The notes beneath the pieces were generated by a model. The model was not told the DNA's origin. It searched no databases and saw only the letters and a list, made by a program, of their open reading frames with translations. A DNA stretch of 64,000 nt from Anomalospiza imberbis (taxonomy: Eukaryota; Chordata; Aves; Passeriformes; Viduidae). The stretch lies in NCBI RefSeq assembly GCF_031753505.1, contig NC_089691.1, positions 20,594,085-20,658,084 of the forward strand, written 5' to 3'. A program made the translations under genes and the position numbers. Below are positions 23,214-34,864 of this stretch, one piece after another; position 1 is the first letter of the stretch, and each line of letters opens with the position of its first letter.

Positions 23214-23498
23214 ATGAGATGCCTTTCGAAGCAGCACATGCTGATTTCAGCATTTCACTTCTGTGCAGTTCAAGCTCATTTGCTTTGCACATTGAAGTTG
23301 TAGTTTGTGGGCTAAGATTAAAAACCTACTGGTTTTACCTGGCCCCACATTGTTCCCTGCATTATCTCTGGCACATGGAGCAGGAGCTGTCCAACCACAC
23401 GGGAAGAGTGAGGAACAGGAACAGGCACTGAAGCAGCGACTGAGAATTAGTCCCTCCGCAGGCTTATTCTCTCCATTAAATATCTTTTGTTATTCCAG
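23214..23498. other. Unique sequence, nothing recognised
   Basis: Nothing recognised. It ends in a T-rich acceptor-like tract that precedes the exon candidate at 23499. Confidence 0.5.
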
Positions 23499-23664
23499 GA
23501 GAGCAATTCCATCATGCTCTGCTCCCATTGGAGCCAGGTGATCCACAGTGGCACACTGCAGTGAAAAGCAAAGCCTGTCTCTCTCCAAAAGGAGCTGCAC
23601 TGTCTCTTTGGATCCTTGGAAATTCTTGGAAACTCCAGCTGTGTTGGTCCGGAGACCACAAGAG
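23499..23664 (+). other. Exon-like candidate (166 bp), unknown gene
   Basis: Bounded on the left by a T-rich acceptor (tatcttttgttattccag) and on the right by the donor agag|gtaaga. One of the three frames is open across the whole interval (2 leading bases, 54 codons, 2 trailing bases), while the other two are closed by stops. The predicted peptide has several Trp and Leu residues (for example around LSLWILGNSWKLQ) and matches nothing I recognise. A 54-codon open frame with chance splice signals is not rare in 64 kb. It could also be a non-coding exon or coincidence. Confidence 0.2.
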
Positions 23665-25702
23665 GTAAGAATTCCAACTGCAGAGGAGCCAGAAGCCTGC
23701 AGGGCTTTAATATCGTTTAGAGGAGCTTTAATAAAAATGTGTCCGGATAAAACATTTGCACTTTGATGAACAAAAAGATCTTTACCTCGCTCTAATTTGC
23801 ACTGTTCTCTGCTCTCTGGTAGAGAATAATACCTTAAATGTCCTGTAAATGTCCTGTAAAAACGCTCTTCTCCACAGTGACAAACAAAAGCAGGACGCAA
23901 TTAACCCTGCTTTGAATAGATCTTGAAGACCCTTCATGATAAAATGAATGTCCTGGCTTTGAAATTTCCCGAAACTTGAAAGCCTTCAGAACTAAATTTA
24001 GCAGCATTTCTTTTAGAAAATTATGGAAAGTTACTCTTACTTCTCTTTCAGATGTAGATTTGTTTTCCTCATGTAAATGAATCCCTTGTGCCCAGTTTCT
24101 TGGAAAACTACCTGCTTCCCAAAATAGTTGTTTGCTTTCTTTCCTACAGTGAATAAATAACATGCATCATCAAAGAAAATTGCCTTTTCAATTGAATTAG
24201 AAACAGCAAAATGGGGCACCGTAATGATGAATTCCATTAAAACAAAGACTGCTGACGTACAAGGTCAAGGAAAAGTTTCCATAGTAAAAGTCAGCCCCTG
24301 CATGGGATGTGAGAAGCATGTCCTCTTTTGCTGTCACTCTCACAGTCACTTGTACCCACCTAGAGGAATAGATTTGGCTCCAAAAATAATCCCTGTGGTT
24401 TGAAATTTAAAATTAGTCTAGAATTAAAACCGAATGTGTCGATTGAGTGTTCAGTTTCTGGTTAATATTTTAGAGAAATGCTGTTAAAACACTACTGTGG
24501 TAACAAAACAATGCAGGTTGTAAGAGGAAGATTTATTTCTTATTAGCTGGACTAGAAATTAATAAAATAAGCAATAATTTTGTATTCTTTTCACTACTGC
24601 TCAATTTGAATGGAATTAATCAAAGCCAGGTGCAATATTCTCTGGCTTCTGCTTATGTTTATCCACAAGAAAGAAACAAGACTGCAGCACAACAGGGTAG
24701 CAGAAGCTCTCTCCAAAGGCAATCTGTAACTTTGGAAGTTTGTGAAGTCTGAAAATGATGTTTGCCATAAATCTCCAGGGTCTCTCAGGAGCCAGCAGCA
24801 CACAAGGTGTGTTATGGGAAGTCATTTTGGAAATGTATCTTCATTGATTAGGAGTTTTAAAGAACATGGGAATTCATTATACAAGTAACTCTGAACCTTT
24901 AGTAGATAAATCTTCTCAGGACTGAAAATTTATATCAAGACGTCCAGGAAACCTAAAGGTGATTAAAGACTGACTAGAAACAATGTAGGGAGCCTTTCTT
25001 GAAAATAATTTTGTACTGCTACAAATGATTTGCAGCAGAATGGAGAAGGTGGATTACGAGAAATCCTGAAAAGTCACCCTGCTGTGCACACTGCTCGGTA
25101 CACAGAGAATTCAGATCAAGCAGCACAATTAGTTCTCTTGTGAGTGCCTGAACTCCTTTGATTCAGCTGATGGTGGAATCCTCCTTGGATTCCTGATGGA
25201 TCTATAGTTCCAGGCATGCCCAGTATGATTCTGCATCAAACAGCTTCATGCCCTGGGTGCCAGAGAAGGGTTCAAGAAGGGCCAACACACAGGGCTGGGG
25301 TTGATGTTTATAAATATGTAAAGCAGCAACAAAGCAATTTGCAGTTCTGAAGCTTCAATATAAACTTATTTCTATTTACTGAGTCACTAGCAGGGATTTG
25401 TTTCAAAGCTTTGCTAGTAAAGAAGAGGGGAGGTTGTACTTCACCAACTTCATATCAAGATTTTTAAAACAGAGCAGACAACTGAAAGTTCAAGCAAGAA
25501 AAAAAAAATTGACGCCCATTGCCCCTTCAGGAGCCAAACTCTGCCTCCACCATGAAGCCATTTGCTGTCATTCAAGGTCTCCAGTGTTACAACACACAAA
25601 AGCTCAGGACAGAAAGTTTAACCCCATTTTTGTATCATTTATGATTAGAAATTTTCAGGATGATTAATACAGGTGGCCTAGCATCCCAGCTCCCTTGAGA
25701 AA
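23665..25702. other. Unique sequence, nothing recognised
   Basis: AT-rich. A minus-strand frame of 136 codons (23490-23900) overlaps the exon-like candidate on the other strand and has no recognisable domain. No repeat family is seen. Confidence 0.5.
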
Positions 25703-26030
25703 ATCACAGAATCATAAGGGCTGGAAAAGACCCCCAAAATCACCTAGTCCAACCTTTGACCAAATGCCCCCATGGCCACCCAACCATACCAGGAAGTACC
25801 ACATTTCTTTGGGGTATTTTAACATTTCCAGGAATGGTGATTCCACCACTTCCCTGTTCCAGTGTTTAACCACACTCCCGGTGATGATTATTTCCTGATC
25901 TCCAACCTGAACCTCCCGTGGTGCTGAGGCTGTTTTCCCTTGTCCTGTCTCCTGTTACCTGGGAGAAGAGCCCAATCCCCACCTGTCCACAACCTCCTTT
26001 CAGGGATAAGGTGCTCTCTGAGCCTCATGT
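25703..26030 (-). mobile_element. CR1: CR1 LINE 3' fragment, older
   Basis: Starts with the inverted tail 'aatcacagaatcataagggctggaaaagaccc', then 'atcacctagtccaacctttgacc', 'atggtgattccaccacttccctg', 'ctgatctccaacctgaacctcccgtgg', and 'tgtcctgtctcctgttacctgggagaagag'. Extends unusually far into the CR1 body for this window (about 330 bp). Confidence 0.9.
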
Positions 26031-27320
26031 GAAAATCTTTTTTTCAAATGTCCTTGGGCTGATGAGGATGTAATTCATTCAATTTCCATTATTACATGGT
26101 TTTCAGACTGGAACTGTCAGAGTTTAATCAGCTCGGAATGAAGAGCTGAGGTTTGCCTGCACCCACATGTGTATATACAAATATACCTGAATTTTTGCAT
26201 CATCAATCATTTTATAGATGCTATTAGGTTTAGTTTCCTTTTATTGGAAGAAAAATGGCATAAGCAAGTGGCTTGTATTGTCTTTACCTGATCAGACAGC
26301 TCTCAGCAGCAAGCATCCAACTTTGCAAAAGTCATTTCATCTGTGGTATTTATTTTTTCTGTTTGCATTCAATTAATGGGAGCTTAAGATTTCCTTACTG
26401 TTTGGACAGAACTGAGTAAATTCTGGTCCTAAAAGTCCATTTCAGACTAGCCCCAACAAGACATAAATCGGCATCATGCTGCACTTTTTCAAATGCCTCT
26501 GAATTCTCAGTCAGAGCACTCAGGTTTCTGTCTCAAGTGCCGTATTTTTAACTCTCCCTCCTCTTACCTCACATATTGACACCATTCATTTCACCACTTA
26601 CTAATTAAATCAAATTAGGCAAAGGCTTGATATTTGATCTACTTGTGGATTAGCAAGAAAATAAGGCTCCAGCTATGACAAGAAATTGCAAGGCAATTTT
26701 CAACCTCCAGGTAAGCCCACTTGAGTCAATCATGTTACTCATATGCTTAAAATCAGGTACAGATCCTGTCTCTGCAGAGTTATGACTTGGATTTGCTCAC
26801 AGGTTCCATGACAATGCTCAGTAAATTAGGAGCAGAACATGCCAATATAAATATAGATATAAATATCTTTCTTTTTTTCAGAAATATATATCATTTTGCC
26901 TCTTGTCCTTTGTTGTTATGATAAGTGAAAAGAATGTTTTAATAATTTACTGTTTGATTAGTGAACTTAGGTTTTTTCTCACTTGAAATACTGCATCAAT
27001 TTATAGTCACTGTTATTCTCTCTCCTTTTGCAGAGAAGTTTGTTTCACATGCTGAGAAATAAATACTGTGTGTTGTTAATCCATCCAGCAGCAGATGCCT
27101 GATAGAGACTCGCTCCGTAAATCAGAACATGAACAAAAGCAACTTTGAGCACTGCCAAAGACACAATGAGGCAAATATTTCATTTTTCTTTTAGAAACTG
27201 AAGACTTTGGGCCAAATCTCAAACTTGCTTAAGTCTCCTGAGCCCGCAGGAAATTCCTGTCTGGCTCCTGTGTTTTCGCACTCTTTGTAAAATTCCCATT
27301 CATCATTGTCCAGTTCTGAG
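26031..27320. other. Unique AT-rich sequence
   Basis: Transposon-free by eye and TAAT-rich around 26570-26650. No gene is recognised. A donor-like cctccag|gtaagc at about 26709 has no convincing partner acceptor. Confidence 0.4.
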
Positions 27321-27412
27321 AACCACAGAAAGATGGAATGGTTTGGGTTGGAATTGACCTTGAGGTTCCTCCAGGTCCACTCTGCCATGGGCAGGGACAC
27401 CAGTTACTAGAC
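27321..27412 (-). mobile_element. CR1: CR1 LINE 3'-end fragment
   Basis: Inverted: 'gatggaatggtttgggttggaattgaccttgaggttcctccaggtccactctgccatgggcagggacacc'. Very short copy. Confidence 0.88.
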
Positions 27413-27560
27413 CAGAGCTCCATTTGATCTGGTCTTAAAAATTACCAGTTCTTGAGAATTATGATGTAAATCCCAGTCCCTTTAGCATTTTCCTTCCTGC
27501 TGCAGCATTAATGCTCAGAGTGAGATATCCAGTGATGTATTCAACCTTTCCACATCCCAA
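27413..27560. other. Short unique spacer
   Basis: Nothing recognised. Confidence 0.5.
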
Positions 27561-27763
27561 GGTTCTTCCCCGAGAGGGTGCTGGGCACTGCCCAGGCTCC
27601 CCAGGGAATGGGCACGGTCCTGAGGTTGCCAGAGCTCCAGGAGCCCTTGGACAGTGCTGCCAGGGATGCCCAGGGTGGGATTTGGGGTGTCTGTGCAGGG
27701 ACAGGGGCTGGATTTTATGATCCCTGTGGGTCCCTTCCCACTCAGGAGATTGTATGATTCTGT
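27561..27763 (+). mobile_element. CR1: CR1 LINE 3' fragment (same subtype as 10694-10926)
   Basis: Reads 'ggttcttccccgagagggtgctgggcactgcccaggctccccagggaatgggcacggtcctgagg', 'gcccagggtgggatttggggtgtctgtgcagggacaggggctgg' and 'ttcccactcaggagattgtatgattctg'. The shared body with the 10.7-kb copy defines a distinct CR1 subfamily in this genome. Confidence 0.92.
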
Positions 27764-28319
27764 TTGAACAGGACAGGACACTCAGAACAGCCCCTGGCAG
27801 CTCCCTGAGGCACTGATAGCCCAGAAGAGTCTGATTTTCCCATTTTTTACAGCTCCAGTTATATGGGAAACAATTACCCTTCACCACCATTTATTTCCTA
27901 ATAAAATGAAACTTTATCTTTTTATCACCTCTTCCTCTGGTCAGTCTTTACGCCAGATTTGTGTTGATTCCCATTTCTTAGCAATACCTTCTTTCACTTG
28001 CCACCCCAAAGAGAGACAAGAATTGATGGCACATTCATCTCACCAAATAAAACTAGTACCCAAGCTTATCTCTGTTTACTCATTAAAAATACAGATTGAG
28101 AGCTGACTGCAGCTGAGATTTGCTGTTGGTAAAAGAGAAGAGACAAGAAAAGGATTTGCTGCACGTGCCAGAGATATCACCCATGTGAATCAGGGCTGGC
28201 TGCAACTGCACCTGAGGAAATTGTGTAGCACAGCCTTTGATCCTTTGATTTTGGAGCTTTCCTTTCCTTCCAGGATTCCCACAGAAAGCAGAACAAAACT
28301 CCAAAACTCGCCAAAGGCC
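27764..28319. other. Unique sequence, nothing recognised
   Basis: Nothing recognised. Confidence 0.5.
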
Positions 28320-29040
28320 GTTTTCTTTTATTATTCATAAGTGGTAGATATTACCAACGGTGGCTCCATAAACTGGGGGAAGGAAAAAAAAAACCAACTT
28401 TTCTCAGTCCCATCTGTGTACTAACATTTTATGAGAGATATATTACACGCATTTATCCGGGAGTGAGAAAACAGCGACATAACTTTAAAATCCACTTATC
28501 GGGGGGGAAAACAGGCATAATAAGCTGCATTTGGGAGGGAGGAAAAAGGGGAGGTTGGGAGGAAATGTGTATAAACATCCCTGTCTGGGGGATACGCGTT
28601 CCGTACACGCTCCATCTTAATTCAAGTCATCTCACACGGCTCCATCACGTCAGTCCACAAGGGCCAAGGAATGTGCATCCTGCTCTCCCCACTTTATATC
28701 CAGAACAAATCTATTTCACAGAGCTAAATGTTGCTGCTGGTCTGGGAATATTTGTTAAATGGCTATAATGTGATACAGTTAAGTTATTTACTACTTGTGA
28801 CTGGGGAGAAAATTGAGGTTTGTGAAATGCTCCATTCCGAGAGCAAGAAAAGTGCATTTATGAAAATAAATAGTTCGAGTCTCCTTTGACATTCTCTGGT
28901 TTTTACAGAGTAAAACCAATGCATTAATATGCTTTTAATGTCATCTAGATGGGTAGGAATGAGAAGTTATTAATGTGGGAGGGTCTACACAAGCAGATAA
29001 CTACACTTAGTAAAACCCATCATTATTGTAACTGATTTTT
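28320..29040. other. Possible conserved non-coding element
   Basis: No transposon is recognised. Several CpG words survive in AT-rich DNA (caacgg, acacgc, atccggg, atacgcg, ttcgag), together with a short G run at 28501-28507 and TAAT-type motifs. The composition fits a regulatory element of a developmental locus. This is inference without alignment. Confidence 0.18.
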
Positions 29041-29250
29041 CCAAAAGTGCCAGAAAAATTGCGTTGGTGCAGCTTAAACCAAAATGCTGTGCTGATCCAA
29101 TTTTTATTAAGTCAAAAAAAAAAATCTCTCTTTAGCGTCACCACTGTTGGGGCTCAAAATCTCACCAGAAGGTAAGAAGATAAACAAAAGCCTGAGTTGA
29201 AATCCCTCAAGCTGTGAGGATGCTCCACTGCCTGGTAGTGATTCACAAGA
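29041..29250. other. Unique sequence, nothing recognised
   Basis: Nothing recognised. Confidence 0.5.
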
Positions 29251-29818
29251 TACCACAGAATCCCAGAATGGTTTGGGTTGGAAGGGACCTTAAATCCCAC
29301 CCAGTGCCACCCCTGCCATGGCAGGGACACCTTCCACTGTCCCAGGCTGCTCCCAGCCCAGTGTCCAGCCTGGCCTTGGGCACTGCCAGGGATCCAGGGG
29401 CTCTGGGCACCCTGTGCCAGGGCCTCCCACCCTCCCAGGGAAGGATTTATTCCCAATCTCCCATCCAGCCCTGCCCTCTGGCAGTGGGAGCCATTCCCTG
29501 TGTCCTGTCCCTCCATCCCTTGGCAATTGTCTCTCTCTTCAGGTCCTGGAAAGCCACCCTGAGCTCAGCCCAAAGCTTCTCCTGTGCAGGTGAACAATGC
29601 CAGCTGTGCCAGCCTTTCCTGCCAGCAGAGCTGCTCCATCCTCTGCTCCCCCTGGAGCCTCCTCTGGGCTCTCTGCAGCAGCTCCAGCTCCTCCCTGTGC
29701 TGGGCCAGGGCTGGGGCAGCTCTGCAGGTGGGGTCTCACCTGGGAGGGGCAGAATCCCCCCAGCCCTGCTGGGACCAGCCCAGGGCATGGGGGTTCTGGT
29801 CCCAGCACTTTCTGGCTC
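29251..29818 (-). mobile_element. CR1: CR1 LINE fragment, longest copy in the window
   Basis: Begins with the inverted tail 'taccacagaatcccagaatggtttgggttggaagggaccttaaatccc', continues through 'ggcagggacaccttccactgtcccaggctgctcc' and 'gggcactgccagggatccagggg', and reaches about 560 bp into more 5' CR1 sequence ('aggtggggtctcacctgggaggggcagaatccc'). The more 5' part is GC-rich and generates the 206-codon plus-strand frame, which is antisense to CR1 and not a gene. Confidence 0.92.
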
Positions 29819-31971
29819 TGTAATGAACATTTAGCACCATTTTACCACATCAATTTTCCAATTTAGCAATATTTTTTAGGCCTGATCTACACTGGATTCT
29901 TTAGTGACATTATTATGCCAGCAGCAGCAGGGATCAATGCAGCACCATCACCTTAGGCCTCCCCATACCTATTTATTCATTTTCTAATGACTCCTCATAA
30001 AGTCTGTTTCAATTCACCAATTCAAAATGGGCTGTAGCAGGTTAAACACTCATCTAACAAAATGGTTTAATCTCCATAGTGATTATTGTTGTCTCCAGCA
30101 ATACTGCCACAGTTACATGGCTTAACCCAGCCAACTGTTCAGTTGGTTTTATGCAAATGCCAAAAAAAAAATCGAAAATCACACTTAATCCTATGGCCGT
30201 CATGCCACATTGGAAAACAGTGATCTTTTTTCTTCTTTTTTAATGGAAGCTTTAATAATACTGAATATTTTATCTTCTTTATTTATTAATTCATGCTTCA
30301 TCCAGATATTTTAAGCTGCTGAGGTGGAAACAGGGATATATCATCAACATTTTCCTCATTTGTTCCATTTAGAACAGCATTTTTCCTGCTCCCAACAGCT
30401 GCAACGCTCACAGGAGCATTGCAAGACCTCAGTGAAATCTCAGAGGCCACTTTGGTCTGGATTTTTGGATTTTCAGGGTGTGAAACCTGAAGTTATTTAT
30501 TGTGTGTGGCTAAGCAAGAAGAAAAGTTCATTAAAAGTCTCGGGTGACAGCCAGTGTGTCACTCTGCAGGGTCAGACACGAGTGTGAGGACCCACAAAGG
30601 CAGGTGGGCAAGGAGGAATCACAGCTTTGACACTCTGAGGCAGAAATCAATACAGAACAGCAGCAGGCTTGGACTGTGATGCTGTGGAGGAGCAAGAGAG
30701 CTAAGCAAGCTTTTAATAGGAGTTACTGGGATTTTTGATAAAGGTCTGCCAGGCTGGCTGGCTCTTGTAAAGCCTCAAGTGATGGCCTCACACCAGCTCA
30801 CCAAAGCAGGGCAGGGAAGGCAGCAAGTGAGAGAATAAAGCAGGTCAAGTGCTGTGCCTCCACTAAAACCAGCACTTCAATGAGACACGACCTCACCAAA
30901 GCTTGTTTTCCTCATCTGACACTGCAAACAGCAGCCTGGAAGTGTGGAAAGGCTTTGAGAGCCATGGGGACAAAGCTGAAGGGTCACGTCGAGTCTTCTC
31001 TGTGGGAAGTGCCAAAGGGGTGATTGAATCAAGTAACTGGCTGAGCTCTGGTGGAAAACAGAGCTTTTGATGAGGAATGTTTGCTGTTGGCACCCTGAAA
31101 AAAGCCTGCACATCCCTCATTGTCCACTGAAAGTCACTGACAGAAAGATCCAGTTTTATGTCCCCAATATTCACAACCAAACCTTTTTCTTCCCCCCACA
31201 AATTAATGAGAATTTTGAGGAATATTGCAACATAAAGAACAACCTGGCTGGATTTTCTTCCTCAGCATTGACCACAGGTCAGCACTATAAGTGATCCATT
31301 TCTTATTTTTGGGAGTAATCAAGAAGTGAATTAATCTTGAAGGCTTCTTACAGCAAGAATCTGTTTGCAAAATGAACAATAGAGAATCTTTGCCTTCAGC
31401 TTCACCAGTTCACCACATCACCATGGTCCTACACCTCAGACACCTGAGAGGTCAGAGGGTATAGAAATAAAAGCACTTTCCCCCTACAGCTGTGGGTATA
31501 CAGCTGGTCTGATGTACCCCAGAGAAGTTTAAATCAGTGTCAAAAACAGGGAGCTGTGTTTGACCAAACCCAGTCACAGAAATGCAGGATCTTGGCCATG
31601 AGACCTAAGAAACATCCCAAAAGCAGGGGATTTTCGGAGGAGGAAGGTTGCCTCTGTGAGGGAGACAGCTGAAGGAGCTCAGATTAACTGTGTGATGACA
31701 AGTAAATCACTGGAACTAAGTTTTGAAAGATGGCTCTGAGTACATACCCTGTATTTTACATGTTCCCAGCTTCACATCTGAGGTCGTATTTCAGAAGAAC
31801 AGAGCAGCTGAAGCACACTGAACTTATTCCCGCAGCCCTGAGAAATGCTAAATACCCTGAGAACAATCATTCCACAGTGGCAGTTGGAATTAGAGCATGT
31901 TTTTGGCATCAGTGTCAAAATCCTGGGCCTCAGTTTCTGAATCAGCACCCACTGCACTTTTCCCCAACAAG
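29819..31971. other. Unique sequence, nothing recognised
   Basis: Mixed AT-rich DNA with no repeat family recognised. Open frames under 103 codons without domains, apart from one running into the exon-like candidate at 31972. Confidence 0.5.
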
Positions 31972-32078
31972 GTTGGAATTTGTGCTCCCCCAAACTGCTG
32001 GGAAGGCGATGAAAACCAAACCATTTCCCACTTGGCCTTCGATTACAACCTCCACAAGGTCTGGAGGCAGAGATTAGA
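31972..32078 (+). other. Exon-like candidate (107 bp), unknown gene
   Basis: An acceptor-like cactgcacttttccccaacaag precedes it and a perfect donor core follows (gattaga|gtaagt). The frame beginning GTT GGA ATT is open throughout. In the last 30 full codons, 21 end in G or C by hand count (TAC AAC CTC CAC AAG GTC TGG AGG), unlike the AT-rich flanks. Readable peptide pieces are CAPPNCWEGDEN and FDYNLHKVWRQR. I do not recognise the protein. This is the most coding-looking short segment in the window, but the stretch could still be chance. Confidence 0.28.
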
Positions 32079-32560
32079 GTAAGTATGTGTTAATTTTATG
32101 GACTCTGTCCCTCAGAGTATAAAGAGGAGCCCAGCATGAAATACAGCGCAGGCACAGGGTGCTGTGTGCATAGTGCTGACAGTAATGCTGACAGAAACGA
32201 GTCCTGCAACTCTGCAGGCTCCCGGGGCTTCTCTGAAGCATTAAATTATTTTAATTTCAGTAATATATAATGTACCACCAGAAGTTTATCATCGTAAGAA
32301 CTCCGGTGACTCCACATTTTTGTTTCAGCAAGGATGGTGGTTTAAGTCAAACATAACCAGTAATTTACTTGGGCTTTTTTTATGGGAGAGAACGTTGTTA
32401 AACCTTGCTTAATACTGACTGACTGAAGAGTATTAGCAGCTGACAGCTGAGGTGCAGGGCTATTAAAATTTGGGTATTTCTAGACTGCAACAGCTCAGGG
32501 GTTTATTATAAAACACTGAGAAAAGTTAGAAATCAAGTAAAAGATTGGCAGGTTTATTTT
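32079..32560. other. Unique AT-rich sequence
   Basis: Nothing recognised downstream of the donor-like site at 32079. Confidence 0.5.
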
Positions 32561-32595
32561 TTATTTTTCTTTTTCTTTTTTTTTTTTTTTTTTTT
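32561..32595. repeat. Poly-T tract
   Basis: T run with a few C interruptions followed by 20 uninterrupted T. Could be the inverted poly-A of an old retroposed sequence, but no parent is recognisable beside it. Confidence 0.9.
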
Positions 32596-33853
32596 AACTG
32601 GGCATTGTATTAAGAAATTAATTTATAAAAAAGAAAACCAAGGCTCTGGAAAGGTATGGCTTTCACCTGATTTATTCCCGAATTTACTGCAAGCTTTAGC
32701 CTGCTGATGGCATTTTTGCAGGTTAATTTCTCAGCTGTCAAACTGTGCTCAGCCCCAGGTGCTGGTGGCACTTGGAGGGTGGGCACTGGGCTGGGCAGTG
32801 GCACACCCCCGTGTCCCCAGCCCGTGTTCCAGCAGCTGCTGGCACAGAATGGCAAATCCTTGAATCACAGACTCTGTGTCACTAGAGGGTGTCACAGCCA
32901 TGGGAAGCAGCACAAGGTTCTCACAAACCAGGCTCAAACCAAGCTCAGTGAACAGATGAAATAGTTTTTTCTTGCCAGGAAACCCTTCAGACCCAGCCGT
33001 GGTGATTCTTCCATGTTCTGGGACCCTCTGCTGAGGCTCCTGTCAGATATTGCACCTTTCCCTGTTCCACCAGGCACTGAAAGCTGCTCTTGATAATCCT
33101 ATTAAGGGCTTCTGTGTTTATTACCTGTAATTAAACGTTGCCGTTTACAGTGCAAAGTATACAAGACAATAAGAGTTAGAAAGTGCTTAAATCCTCTCTT
33201 AAGCCTCCAGCCTCTGACAAAAGGGAAAGCATTTGGGTTTTCCCCCTTATATATTTCAGTCTCACGAACATAAGACTCTTAAATGGATTTAACAAAGCCT
33301 AACATAAAACCAGGTAGCAAAGCCCTGAGCTCCTGGCCAGACAGCAATTGAAGATGATTTTCTTTCTTGCTTCCTGTGAACTTCACAGGGGACATCAAGA
33401 TGGATCCAGACAATACAGGCAGACACCACATCTCTCAGAGTTCTCAGTATTCATGAGCATTTGCTTCCCCTTCTATTCCAGCCTGTGGATTGCTTATTAG
33501 CTTTGCTGACATAAACACAGTGGTGAAAGGGGGGGTGTTTTTGCTGTTTGGTTAAGTGAATAGCCTGGGTGGAAAAACAACACTATAATTAAAACAAAAC
33601 AGGACATGTATGTGTTGTAAACAAAAGGACTGGTGATCTTCTTCACACCAATCTTCACTGAGCTGCCATCTGTTCATTAGAACGAGCTTATATTTCTCAA
33701 GTGATCGCCATCGTTTTAATTTCTGGTTAAGTCTGAACAAAATGAAGGGAAACTAATTTCTGCTCACTCATGAAATTTTTTCCCCGTGAGACAGATATTC
33801 TTCTAACCCCATTCTGCCTGCCACAGCCACTCTGAGGTTCATAACACCACAAT
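32596..33853. other. Unique sequence, nothing recognised
   Basis: Nothing recognised. Overlapping frames at 32610-32964 on both strands lack domains. Confidence 0.5.
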
Positions 33854-34083
33854 AAGTTTGGGTTGGAGGGACATTAAAGATCATCCAGTGCCACTTCTGC
33901 CATGGGCAGGGACACCTTCCACTGTCCCAGGCTGCTCCAAGCCTCAGTGTTCAAACTGGCCTTGGGCACGGCCAGGCATCCAGGGGCAGCCACAGCTTCT
34001 CTGGACACCCTGTGCCAGGGCCTGCCCACCCTCACAGGGAACGATTTTCTTCTAATATCCCTTCTAAACCTACTCTTTTTCAA
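33854..34083 (-). mobile_element. CR1: CR1 LINE 3' fragment
   Basis: Inverted: 'aagtttgggttggagggacattaaagatcatccagtgccac', 'gggcagggacaccttccactgtcccaggctgctccaagcc', 'ggcagccacagcttctctggacaccctgtgccagggcctgcccaccctcacaggga'. Runs to 'cttctaatatccc'. Confidence 0.94.
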
Positions 34084-34864
34084 TAGACTTGTTCCGTTTA
34101 ATTAGGAACAGTTACTGCCAAAGGTACCTTTAAAGTGATCTTCAAGGAATTCTCATTTTAATTATGCTGCTATTAGTAAATTCCTGATTTGCAGCCAAGC
34201 CTGCTGTGCTCTGCTTGTAGTGATGAGTGGCAATGGAAGAGTGGGGAAGATGAGAGGTGTCTTGGTCTCTGCTTTGGTGAAGGGCATGTCCTGGCTTCCC
34301 TGGAAAGCCCTGTTGTCAAACCACCTGTAGAACTGCACCCACTGGAAGTCCTGGAGCAAAATGAAGGTGGCGTTGGTGCCCCTGCTTCAACCTCACCAAA
34401 AGAGTGATAGCCATGAAGAAAGAACACGTGAATGTGGTACAGCAAAAGCATCAACAGCAAAAATCACTCTGCAAGTGCTGTTTGTCTCGTCACACCGAAT
34501 TTAATTACAGTAAGGATTTAATTAGAATGTTTCTGTTATTCTACTATCTGTTTTTTCCACCTTTTTTTTTCCTTTTTCCACTTGACTGATCGTTTGTTTT
34601 TTTTTTTTTGTGCTGCTGTTCTCTTTATACTCTGAACCTCAAACAGCTCCATGCCCTGGGCATGACAAATACTTTTAGGCTTGATTATTTGTAACAATGG
34701 ATGACTGCATTGCAGGCAGGGATGGGGAGTGATCCCTCCCCATGCCCATTCTCCTGCTCTGCCAGCCAGCTTTCTTGGAGGCAGCTTCCTGGCAGCCTCA
34801 CCTGCCTGATCCTTGAGCACTGAGATGTGATTAATTAATGGCTTGTTTTCTGGTGGTGACTTAC
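34084..34864. other. Unique sequence with a poly-T tract
   Basis: T runs at about 34562-34570 and 34599-34609. Antisense to them, Lys-rich frames appear that are an artefact of the tract. Nothing else is recognised. Confidence 0.5.

Noticed and set aside
27459..27890. 143-codon minus-strand frame
   Set aside because: Its core is the CR1 copy at 27561-27763 read antisense.
28872..28884. tRNA B-box-like word agttcgagtctcc
   Set aside because: No A box at the required distance and no cloverleaf can be drawn around it.
29214..29834. 206-codon plus-strand open frame, the longest in the window
   Set aside because: It lies antisense on the long GC-rich CR1 copy, has overlapping open frames in other phases, and shows Pro/Leu/Ser-rich composition expected of CR1 in that reading.
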